Source of the DNA: Allomyces macrogynus ATCC 38327
Lineage: Eukaryota; Blastocladiomycota; Blastocladiomycetes; Blastocladiales; Blastocladiaceae
Length of the DNA: 64,000 nucleotides
Direction of reading: 5' to 3'
Assembly (NCBI GenBank): GCA_000151295.1
Contig: GG745343.1
Span: 533,211-597,210 of the forward strand
The position numbers and the translations under genes are program-made. The notes below the pieces were generated by a model. It had not been told where the DNA came from and ran no database searches. It saw only the letters and a list, made by a program, of their open reading frames with translations. Positions 54,307 through 64,000 of the stretch are shown in pieces. Each line of letters starts with the position of its first letter. The first letter of the stretch is position 1.

Positions 54307-55251
54307 TTTGTTGGATCAGGTCGGGTTCGTGGTTGTCGATAGTTACGTGTGGTTGTGTTAATGTCGGCCGCGACCGCGGGAGAGAAAGGTTGAGGAAGTT
54401 GGTTGGAGAAGGAGAAGGGTCCACTTGGACAGCCGGAGCACGCGTGTTAAGATGCGAGAGCAAGACCGGGCGGGTCGCAGCAACAGCAAGAACAATACAT
54501 AATCAATTTCGTCATGCATCCAGCTCCAATGCTCCCGCGGCCAGTTCGTGAAGACCCAGGCTCACCTGCCGCGTTTCGGGCCCGCGTGGCGTACGCGCGC
54601 TGATCGTGGAGGCGCGTTGGACCGTGGCGGCGGGGAGTGGGTGGTCGTGGCGCTTCGACATCACCGACAAACCATGATCGTGCTTGGCAGCCCATTTGGT
54701 CCTTCGTGGCCAAGCCGGAGACTCGGAGGCGAGCATCCGCGCGGAGCCGGCACAAACATGTTTGCTGGGTGGGCGAACCAGCCTCCCGGCGCCGATGTTG
54801 TCCGTGGGACAGGTCGATAATTAAATACGTCAATGGGAAGCGCGCCCAGCACTTTGCAGCAAGTTAGACTCGGGTATCCTTCGCGCGCACGCCGTTCTAC
54901 CGGGTGGCGCGCGCGGGGTGGTTGTCTTTGTTGGGCAAGGGCAGCCAGGCCAGCAGAAAGGCGTCGCGGTTGTGCTGGTCATGATGCCATGGTGGTAGTC
55001 CACGTCACTGGCCACCGTGGCCCACAAGCGTCCGGCGCGGCGTGCATGTCCACGCCATTGTCACGTTGGGGAGATTTGGGCGTTGTCGTTCGACGCTGGC
55101 CAACCGACATTTCCTTGCTCCTGCAAGTCGAAAACCATCAAACAGCCGCATCCAACACCTGTATTTATCAACCCCAAACTAGCTGCATTCTGCGCAATAA
55201 CCGTGAACCAGTCCGCTCTCGGCCTTGTCCCGAGCCCCTTGCGCCCCGCCG
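54307..55251. other. Divergent promoter region, synthetase B / 1667-residue protein
   Basis: 945 bp between two divergent starts. No reliable gene or element seen. Confidence 0.5.
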
Positions 55252-58200
55252 ATGCTTTCCGCCCAATCCCCGGCTCAAGCCAGTCCCGCCCCGCGTCGAG
55301 CAAGCACTCTGCCGACCAACCGCCCCGCCGTCATCAAGCTTGCCCGAAAACCGCGCCGCCTCTTGTCCGTCTTGGGGGGTGTCGTGCCCTCCCATTTTGT
55401 CGGCGGAACGGAGGCAGCGTTCCCTGGCACGGAATCGTCCCCATGGCGGCTGCCGCACCCGTTCAAGCAATTTGTTCATGCCGGCGACACGCTCATTTGG
55501 TCGCCTGGCCACAAGGTCTTTCGAATTCTCGAAGCCGTGGCCGCCGTGTTCCCCGAAACTCGACAAGCGGTTCGATGCTTTGGCTCCGACAACGGTATTC
55601 ATTGGACGCGCTCGTCGGAAAGCAACATATTCTCATTGGCTGACGCTGGATCTTGCGCTTTGATCGATGATAGGCCTCCACCTGGCCATTCTCGTCCCCG
55701 GGCCGTCTCTCATCCAAATCGTGGTGCCCACCAACGGCATCTCAAAACTCGAACTGCCCGCATACCTGGAAGCGCACCCGCCGTACAAGATTGCGTTTCC
55801 CGACAACTACGACCACATCGTCAAGGACGCGTTCCTCTCGCCCGACGGCGCCGAACTGGCCGTGCTCTCGGAACGCGGCGCGCTGCACGTCTACACGCAC
55901 CGACGACCGTCTCAATCCGGCGATTTGGACCCCCCCGGTGGCCACTGGTCGCACATCGATGCCGCCGCCTCGTTCTCGGACCCCCTCGGCGGACTCTCGC
56001 TGGCGTGGTCGCCGTCGACACTCACGATTGTGTTTGCGACTATTCAAGATGACGGCGACGACGAGGGAGAGGGCAGCGCTGATCCCGGTCCCGATCCGGC
56101 AACAGGCGTTCTCTCGCTGCTCGTGATTCGCCAACCTCGTGGTGTGGCCTGCGCGCCCAAGATCCACGCCTGGCGCGCCGTCTTGCCGCGAATCCGCGGC
56201 GCCACAGCGGTCGGCTCGTCAGCTGGTGGGTTTTTTGTCATGGGGGCGGCAGAAGGCACGTTTTCGACCAGCATGCGCCCCGTCCAAGTTTACCAGCATC
56301 GCTCGTCGGGTCAAGTCGCCATCCTCGTGGATCCGGCGACAAGGACCACGCGGGCGACCACGAGCGCGACAGCCGGATCGAACCAGCTTCTCGTCATGCT
56401 CCGCATCGATCGTCCGTGGCCTGGCGGTTACGTGTCCCCGATTGCGCAGACCATGGCGTTGCCGCTCTCGCGATCCGCGGGCTCCACGTCCACGCCATCG
56501 GTCGTGCTCAAGGACCCGTCCCGAGTCGACGAGCGGCTCAACCCAGATTCGCAAGTCGTTGCCATGGCGTGGGCCGGGCATCCAGATTTGCCGCTGCTCG
56601 TCGTTCTCGCTCGCGGCGGTAAGATGGCGTTGGTCTCGCCGTCGGCCCAAATCGCCGCGATTGACGATGGGCTCGTGGGTCTTGTGCACTCGGCTGCTCC
56701 CCTGGACCGTCGGCCGTCGCTCGTCGACTTGTTTCGCTCTGACCAGGCGACGTTTTTACCGCGTGGACTGCGACCTGAAGCCGCGGCGCTGACGTTTGGA
56801 GCGTTGCCCGAAAGCGCGCGTGACGCGAAACGCGCCGTGTTCTTGCTGGCCATGGCGCCCGCACCCACGCCGACCTCGCAGGGTCCTTCACTCCCGCGCC
56901 ATTTTTCGATCATGGTGTCAGACGGCCTGCTCGCGGTCCAGTGCTCATTCCCCATGCCGACCTCCTCCGATGGTTTCGATACGGCCGCGCTACCCTGGCA
57001 ATTGCCAATGCCCGCGACACTTGGCGAGGTCGGGCGGTCCGCGAGCTTGGCGCTGCGCGAGTGGACCGATGTTCAGACGATGGGACAGCCGCTGTCACGG
57101 CTCACAACGGCGTCGCAAGCGGGTGTCACGGCACCCGAGGGCGTGTACCTCGAGTCGGCCATGAGCCGAGGCGAAGCGGTCCATCACGTCGTGGCTGATC
57201 ATCTCGCGGGACTTGTCCTGGCAGCGGCGGCAACGTCCTCATCATCTAGCAGTGCTGGTCGTCTCTCGCGATACCTCAACCGGCCGACAGAGTCTGACAA
57301 GGGCTCTTTTGCGTTGCTGTCGCTGCTCCGGTCGATTGACCAGCTGTTCCTCCCTTCCGCCGACACGACGCATCCGCAGCTCGTCCTGGCCTGCGTCTTG
57401 CGCCGGCTCGCGCTCGACTCGCGCCCGCACCTGACGTGCTCGATTGTCCCGCACGTTCTCCGGCGCGCCGAATTGTGGATGGGGGCCGGCGCAGTCGAGT
57501 GGACCATGGGCTGGGCTCATTTTTGGGACCAGATGCTGGCCAACTCGAACCCGATGCGCGCGTCGTGGACCGAGAATTGGCGCATGCACGTAGCAGCCAT
57601 GCGGGGTCTCGCACCCGTGTCCGGCGAGCAGGAGGTGAGCGAAGACGAGGTGGCGGGGTTGGTGGCGGCGCTCGAGGAGAATGGCGCGCAAACGATTGAG
57701 GTGTTGTCGTCGGTACGTTTACATGGGTCGTGTTGTGTTTCGGCCGTGTTTCTCATGTCATGATTTCTCATTTTCGTAGCTGCCGCACGAGTTTCTGGCG
57801 TGCCTGACCCGCGGTGATTGGACAACTGCCGCAGACGTGGCCACGGCGACGCTCGACACCAACGACGGCTCGTTGCAGGATGTCGAGTTGATCCAAGACG
57901 TGTGGCTCAATCTGGCGATCCGGGTCGTCAACCAGGACGAGATCATTACCGTTCCCGGATCATTGGCTACGTCCCGCCCTCAGGAGCTCGACGCGCGTGG
58001 TCTCTGCGAATACGCCGCGACGACAGGCCAGCCGGTCCTGTCCCCCGCCGCCGTTTGGAAATTCGCGGCTCGAGCGCTTCGCTGCGCCGACGCTCTTGCA
58101 CGAGTCGCGCAGAACGCTCTTCTCCATCTGGACCGGTGGGCACCGGGAACCTGGGCAAGCCATTTGCTCGTCGCGTCGACGGTCGGCCGCGGCACGCCGA

Positions 58201-60475
58201 CCGAGTCGGGGCTGCCCCTGTCGCTCGCGGCGCTTGACGCGCTCCTGACATGGTCGATGCGTGTCGGCGACGTGACATGCTCCACGTTTTTGGCGCAAGT
58301 GGCGGCACCGCTGCACGTTGCCACGACGGCGCTCGACCCGGCGTCGTACGACGGGATCCAGGCGGCCATCCTCGGTCATCACGCTCTGCGGCTGATTGCG
58401 CGACTCGCCGACGCCATGCGCGAGTCGGTCGCGGTGCTCCCGGATTCTGACCAGCCTAACCCCATTCCCGCGCCCCCAACGCGCGACTTGACCCTGGCCC
58501 GACGGCGCAGCAGTGCCGCTAAACTCTCTGCCGCGACGACCGCCGACCTATGCCGCCGCGCCCGCACGCGCCCGCGCGTCGCGTACCTCCTGCATCAAGC
58601 CATTTACGAGCACGACAGCGAGCACTGGGACAAGCGCGACGCGTCGGTGCTGGTCCCGCTCATGGAATGGGCGCGGTGTGCAGCTGTCCTCGCTGTCTCG
58701 GCCGGCGCACAGGCCGTGCCGACCGGCCCGATTTTCCTGCTCATCCGGCTCCTGTTCGCGATTGAGTGCCGCACAATCGTCGCCGAGGCGCTCGATGCGG
58801 CGCACGGAGAGTGGGAGAGCGCCTACTCGGTCGAGATCATGGAACGCGTCGTGCTCCTCGCGCACTACGCGGATATTTTCAACCCCGTGGAGCTTGCGGA
58901 GTTGGTAGCGCAAGCGCTTGCGGCGGCCGCGGGCGTGAACGCCCGTGCGGACCCGCTAGAACTCGCGTGTGCGACGGTCGCGGCGCACGAGCCGCTCGTG
59001 ACGCCGCGGATGGCCGAGTTGGTATTGCACGCCGTGCGTGCGAACGGTGACGGCGGCAGCAGCCCGACGGTCATCTCGCTGGGTGCCGACGACGAGTATG
59101 CGCCGGACCATGCGGCGGTCATGGCGCTTGCCGAGGACCCGCGCTTTCTCGCGTTCAGTGCGGAAGTCATGGCCGTGATTCGCGACCATTTGCTCCCGCC
59201 CGCGAACGTGTACGACTTGTATGACCGCATGATGCACGCGTGGCTGCCGCGGTTCCCGCCGGTGATTGAGCGGGACTTGTACGTGCGGATCGCGCACGCG
59301 GTCGCGCCGCCTCCGCCGCCGACCTGGCCAAGCGGGTCTGTTGCCCGCTCGCATCCGGAGGTGTGGTCGAGCGGGTCGATTGCGATGTCGCAGGGCACCG
59401 CGTCGCTGTCGCGTTCCGGCGCATGGGCGAGCGGATCGATGGCGGACGTCGAGATCCAGCAGGACGAGGGCGATGCGGTGGACAACAATTCCCCACCAGA
59501 TGCCAACGACGAGGACGCGTGGGGCAGCGTCGGCGCGTCGGCCGAACGCGTCAACGTCCACGTCGACCTCGACGCGCCGTTTGATACCGACCCGGCCGAT
59601 GCGCCGCTCGACACGGATCCGGTCGACTCCAACCAGATCGACGACGAGCTGTACAGGGGGAATGAAATCGATGTCGACCCACCTGCCGATCCCGACCCCG
59701 ACGACTCTGGCGACGTCCTCGAATCCGTAACACACGTCTCCACCGCAGCCGCAACTCCGAGCGTCGCCGCCACTGACGACTCGGCGAGCGAGCTATTCCC
59801 CGTCGCACCCACTCCACCGCCTCCACCAGCAGCCGACAGCTGGCGACGCCGCCCACGACCGGCATCCGCGGCGCCACGGCGGCGACCAGCCGCACCACCG
59901 CGCGATTCAGAGCTGCACGCACTAATCCAGGAAATGTCTGGGCTCGCGATGCACTTGTCGGAGGCGGTCAAGGGGGTGCAGGCGATGGCGACGGCGCAGC
60001 CCGCACCACCACTGCCGGCGCCGCCGGTGGAGGGAGTCCGCACGGTTGAGCGGAGCCGCAGGACAGAGGAGAAGAAGAAGTCGCGGGCCAAGGATGCGGA
60101 CAAGCACGGGAAACGGAAGCGGAAGCACAAGGAAGTTTCCGCTGACCGGCCGTCGGGGATCGGAATGGGGATCCCGCGCAGTGCCTCGTTTGAGATGTTT
60201 GTGCATGACCGGGTACGTCACGCCTCACGCCTGTTCTTCTCCACCCCGGTTTGCATGTAACTGACGACGCGTGTGGGCGGTGGTAGGACGTTGAGGCCAA
60301 GGCGCGCACCGTCGAGGCGCGACAGACGAGCGGCGGGTCGGCGGCACGAATCCCGCTGCTGTACTCGAGCGGGATCGGTAAGCGAGTGTCGTCGTCGCGG
60401 CACGTTGGACGGACTGCAGGGACGACGACGGTGGTGAAGACTGCTGGGGCACTTCCGCTGTTGTTCTCTCGATGA
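55252..60475 (+). CDS. 1667-residue protein, beta-propeller-like N-terminus, helical middle; unknown function
   Basis: Exons 55252..55594, 55674..57712, 57780..60212 and 60287..60475 (introns 79, 67, 74 bp). Not recognised. Residues about 60-480 contain strand-rich units like a WD40-type propeller (for example IKDAFLSPDGAELAVLSERGALHVYTH and LSLAWSPSTLTIVFATIQDD). From about 600 to 1230 the sequence is helical and Leu/Ala-rich, like an alpha-solenoid (WTMGWAHFWDQML, EFLACLTRGDWTTAADVA, RVAYLLHQAIYEHDSEHW). Then follows an acidic, Asp-rich disordered region, a Pro-rich part and a Lys/Arg cluster (KKKSRAKDADKHGKRKRKHK) that could be a nuclear signal. The propeller-plus-solenoid order recalls trafficking coats, tethers and nucleoporins, but I cannot assign one. 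A donor-like GTAAGC in the last exon (60378) might add further exons; the end is less certain. Confidence 0.75.
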
Positions 60476-60766
60476 AAATAACAAAGAGGATTCGGATTCG
60501 GATATCCATTTCCCTTGAAGCCAAAGAGTCCAGCCGCGATAAAAACGCAAAGCAAAATCGAGCCACATGTCCGGCCGTGGAGACGGGAGGATGCACCATG
60601 TTGAGTGCTCGACTCGCCTGGATGCGGTTTGGGTCGTGAACAAACAGCAACAGAGACAGCAAAGCAAAGCAAAGCAACCACAAATCTAAACCAACCGCGC
60701 GAGTTGATAGACACACAACCAAACCGACAAATATGACAGCCGCACAAACTAATTTCCCCTTCCTCC

Positions 60767-63700
60767 TTACTCGATCATCTGCACCTCAAACAAGACATGC
60801 GCGACCTCGGCCACCCCACCCTCCGCGACTGCGGCCGCACACACGACCCTGCCCGCGCGTGCATCCAGGACACTCATCCCGTCGGGCACCGCAATCACCT
60901 GCACGAGCGCGCCGTCGCGGACATCGCGCACTTCCACAAACCTGGCGTCGCACGCAATCAGGTACGGGAACTGGAGCGCAAACGCGCGCGGCTCGCCATC
61001 AAACGCGATGCGCACGTCGCGCCTTGCACGGTCGCCGTGCGCATCGACATAAAACGCAACGTCCTCGAAACACACGAGGAACAGGGACCGCGGTCCGTTC
61101 GACGGCGCGACGCCGGGCACGCGGAACATGGCGAGCGGGCGCACGGATTCCGGGCGGCGGAACATGCCGTGGCACCGTGCGTCCGCGGCATTCACGAGCG
61201 TGAGCGTTTCGCCCGGCAGAGTCGGGTCGACGACTTCGAATCCGCGCCCGGCACAGCCAAAGCACAGGCCCGTGCGGACATAGTCAACGGAGACGATTTC
61301 CGACCCGATGTAGAGTTCCTTGGTCAGTTTCAATAAATCGTCCTGGTCGCCTGCGGCCGCGGAGGCGGCGCGCGAGAAGAACCGCGAGAGTGTGCCGGAC
61401 ACGCCAGAGCCGCCAGGCTTTTTCGCGTGCGTCATGGGTTCGTACAACTTCACGATCGACGACGACGAGCCCAATTTTACAACGGCAATGCACTCCCGGT
61501 CGTGGTAGTGGCCCGGTTTGATCATGGCCACGCCCGAGGCCACTTTCTTCGGTTTCGGGGTCACGGGCACGACGCCGCCGTTGTTGCTGCTGCCGCTGCT
61601 TGCCGAAGACGTGCTGCCGGACCGCCCGCCAACAAACCGCCGGTGCTGCCGTTCGGGCACGGGCGGTGGGGCCACGGGCACGTTCCCGAGCCCAGCAGCG
61701 AGCGCGGCGATCCGCGCGCGCACGGCCTCGAGCGGGACCGTCGCGAGGACCTTGTCGGCGAGCACCAAGACGAGCCCGTGGTGCGCGAGCACCTCGACCT
61801 GCGTGACGCGATCCAGATCCAGCACTTTGGCGGCACCGACAATCGGCCCGGTGTTCCCCGCGAGAAACACGCCCCGATCAGTCGCGACCAAAAGTCGCGG
61901 CGCGTTCCGCACCGCCGCCAAATGCGGCGCGTAATCGGACGGCAATACCCCGACCGAGTGCCGCGCGGTCGGGAAGTACCCGGCCCCATCATCGTCGAGG
62001 ACCGACGCGGCCGCGGGCCGTGCGTCCGGCGGGAGTTGTGCGTCGGAGAGCACGTGCAGTCCAAACGTGGCGCTCGGCGCCGTGACCGCGTGCCGCTGGT
62101 GCACCATCTTCTCGATCCACTGCCGGCGCTCCGCGGCCGAATTGGCGACGAGCGTGATGGAGAACCCGTTGCGCCCAACGTGCGTCAGGGTGAACGGAAA
62201 GTCCCCGAACCCCGATGCCAAACTGCCCGCAGTCCCGCCGGTGAAATGCGCAGCGTTGGCGAGCGCGCTGGGTTTCAGCGGCGGGACGGGCGGGAGCGGC
62301 GGCATTGGCGGGCGCGGGGAACTTGCGCCCACGGCTCCATTGGCTGAGAATCCTTCGGTCGGCGCCGTGTTGGCGCGCGGCCGCATCGCGTGCATACCCT
62401 CGGCATCCGCCACCGCCGCGAGTCGCGCCGCCGCGGCATCAGCGCGCGCGTCGGCGAGCGCGTCAAGTCCCGGGATCTTATCATCGGGCACGGAAATCGC
62501 GAGCCAGGCGTACTTGATGAGCGGTCGGTAGACGCGGTGCTCGACCAAGTCCGGCACGGCTTTCGATTTCTTGCGGCGCGTCACGAGCACGCCGTGGTCC
62601 ATGATGAGCACGTAGACGTCTTCGGTGGCCGCGGCGCCGACGACGGGCACGCCCGCGGCCGTGGCGGTCGAGACGCGGCGCAGGACGCCATCCCGTAACA
62701 GTTCGCGGTGGTCGTCGAGTAAACCGAGGTAGTTACGTTCCTCGTCCGACTTGTAGACCATGGCCTGGTCGAGCTGCTTGAGCCGCACTTTCGTGTCGGC
62801 GTGGCCCGTGGCCACGTTCACATCGGCCAAAATCGCGCGAATCTTGTCAACGGCGCGCGCGAGGTCGTCGTGGTCCGGGTGGTCTTTCGGCGTGCGTTTC
62901 AAAATCGCACCCAGCAGGAGCGGGTACCGCGCGAGCCGCTGCACGGGCCGCGACAGGAACGACTGGATCGGTAACCGGCGCGTCTCGAGCATGCGTTCGG
63001 TCGAGGCGAGAAACGCGGCGAGGTCCGGGTATCGCGCCATTTCCACTTCCAGGTGGTACTTGGCCCACGGGTGGTGGCCCGCGTAGGTCACGTAATGCGG
63101 CGCCAGGGCATCAACGAGGCCGAGTACCACGTCACCGATGCGTTGCACGACGTAACGTTCCTGTTGCCGCCGGACGAGCGCGTTGGCGAGCCGCTTGTTG
63201 GCGTCCCGTAGGTCGAGAATGTTGCCAAAGATGTTGGCCATGAAGGTAGGCAGTTCGGAGGGCGGGATGTACCCGTTGCGCGAGATTTTGGCCATGTAGA
63301 GCTAAAATTTGGACCCAGTCAATTGACAACGTGAACAAGAAGCGCTCACAGAGAGCGGAAATACCTTTTCGACCAGCGTCAAGTCCTCGACATAACCCTC
63401 TTCGCTAATGACCAGCTCGAAAATACCCTCTTGCCGCTTGATTTCCGACTCGGACGTGGCATCGAGAATCGACGCTGGCACAATCTCCGACCAAAAGCGC
63501 GTATTCTCATCATCGTCAACTGGCCCTTCGGGTGCGGCCGGTTCGGGCAGGTCACGGCCCGTGAGCGGGATATTGAGGTAGGCGTGCTGCTCGATCCAGC
63601 GCGGGCAGAAAATCGAGTAGCACAGCTGCTCGCGCGTGCAGGTTGGCGAGTAACAATCCGTCAAGACGGTGAAGACGCCCGTCGGGAGCGGCGCGATTGG

Positions 63701-64000
63701 CGGAGCAGTGGCTGCAGCGACTGCGCCGTCGACGGCCGTATCCGACGAGGTCGACGAGGCCGCGAGCAAGTCGAGGTCGGACGCGGCCGAGTCGTCGAGC
63801 GTGAGCAGCGGGCGCGGGACCGCGGCGGTGGCCGCCGGTGCGGCGTAGAAAAACTGGTAGAGCGCGTCTTTCGAGTCGCGCAGGCGCATCGTGTAGTTGA
63901 CGTCGTGAAAGAAGCGCTGCGCCTGCATGGCGCGGCCCATGATGCAGGCAAGGTTGCGGTCGGGCGACCGCAGGATCGCAGCGAGCACGTCAATCGCGTC
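60767..64000 (-). CDS. Rom2/Rgf-type Rho guanine-nucleotide exchange factor (partial)
   Basis: Exons 63365..64000 (open at the window edge, so the N-terminus is missing) and 60767..63301, with a 63-bp phase-0 intron; 1056 residues visible. Order: DEP-domain part (IMGRAMQAQRFFHDVNYTMRLRDSKDALYQF); a linker with several Cys; a DH (RhoGEF) domain beginning KRQEGIFELVISEEGYVEDL and spanning the intron into KLYMAKISRNG, then the QSFLSRPVQRLARYPLLLGAIL core; a PH domain (about LLRDGVLRR...VLIMDHGVLVTRRKK); and a C-terminal citron-homology (CNH) domain. DEP-DH-PH-CNH is the architecture of fungal Rom1/Rom2 and Rgf proteins, which activate Rho1 in cell-wall integrity signalling at the plasma membrane. 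It converges with the preceding gene, 291 bp away. Confidence 0.93.

Noticed and set aside
58865..60130. 421-codon minus-strand frame opposite the 1667-residue protein
   Set aside because: Shadow frame caused by codon bias; low-complexity Ser/Ala/Gly product without a domain.

Overview
This is a gene-dense, GC-rich (roughly 60-65 % by eye) nuclear window from a eukaryote. It holds 21 protein-coding genes, most with several short spliceosomal introns (usually 55-125 bp, GTRNGT donors, YAG acceptors). No transposon, rRNA, tRNA or CRISPR array was seen. The gene set points to a fungus: a cytosolic Hsp104 disaggregase, a Rsr1/Rap1 GTPase, an Ecm4-type glutathionyl-hydroquinone reductase, a Rom2-type DEP-DH-PH-CNH Rho exchange factor and LAG1-type ceramide synthase. 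It also has genes typical of flagellated cells: an alpha-tubulin acetyltransferase (ATAT1) and a MAK/ICK (RCK) kinase. An early-diverging zoosporic fungus, for example Blastocladiomycota, fits best; that placement is inference.

Layout. 0-10 kb: Rsr1/Rap1 (-), a long GC-rich gap, a large mitochondrial PPR protein (+), ceramide synthase (-). 10-20 kb: RCK kinase (+), a doubtful Ser/Thr-rich membrane protein (+), a CCCH/RWD/CHY zinc protein (-), a NIPA-type Mg transporter (+). 19.5-25 kb: one very large PHD-finger nuclear protein (-). 25.5-28.7 kb: two tandem DDI1 genes (+), the second frameshifted as sequenced. 29-34 kb: glutathionyl-hydroquinone reductase (-) and HSP104 (+), divergent around five TTC units at exact 10-bp spacing that look like a step-type heat-shock element. 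34.9-37.7 kb: a NYN plus LOTUS-like RNA-associated protein (+). 39-42 kb and 51.6-54.3 kb: two long-chain acyl-CoA synthetase paralogs (-). 43-48 kb: a TMEM70-like protein (-) and cytochrome oxidase subunit COX8/COX7C (+) from a 195-bp divergent promoter, then ATAT1 (-) and a 101-residue membrane protein (+). 48.6-51 kb: a class II DYRK kinase (+). 55-60.5 kb: a 1667-residue protein of unknown function (+). 60.8-64 kb: the Rho GEF (-), cut by the right edge.

Themes. Mitochondrial and lipid functions recur (PPR, COX8, TMEM70-like, two acyl-CoA synthetases, ceramide synthase), as do protein quality control and stress (DDI1 pair, Hsp104, quinone reductase) and polarity or cytoskeleton (Rsr1, Rho GEF, DYRK, ATAT1, RCK kinase). 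Exon joins were deduced by hand from conserved protein frames and splice signals; every fully spliced model except the PHD gene and the second DDI1 keeps a single frame whose exon lengths sum to a multiple of three.
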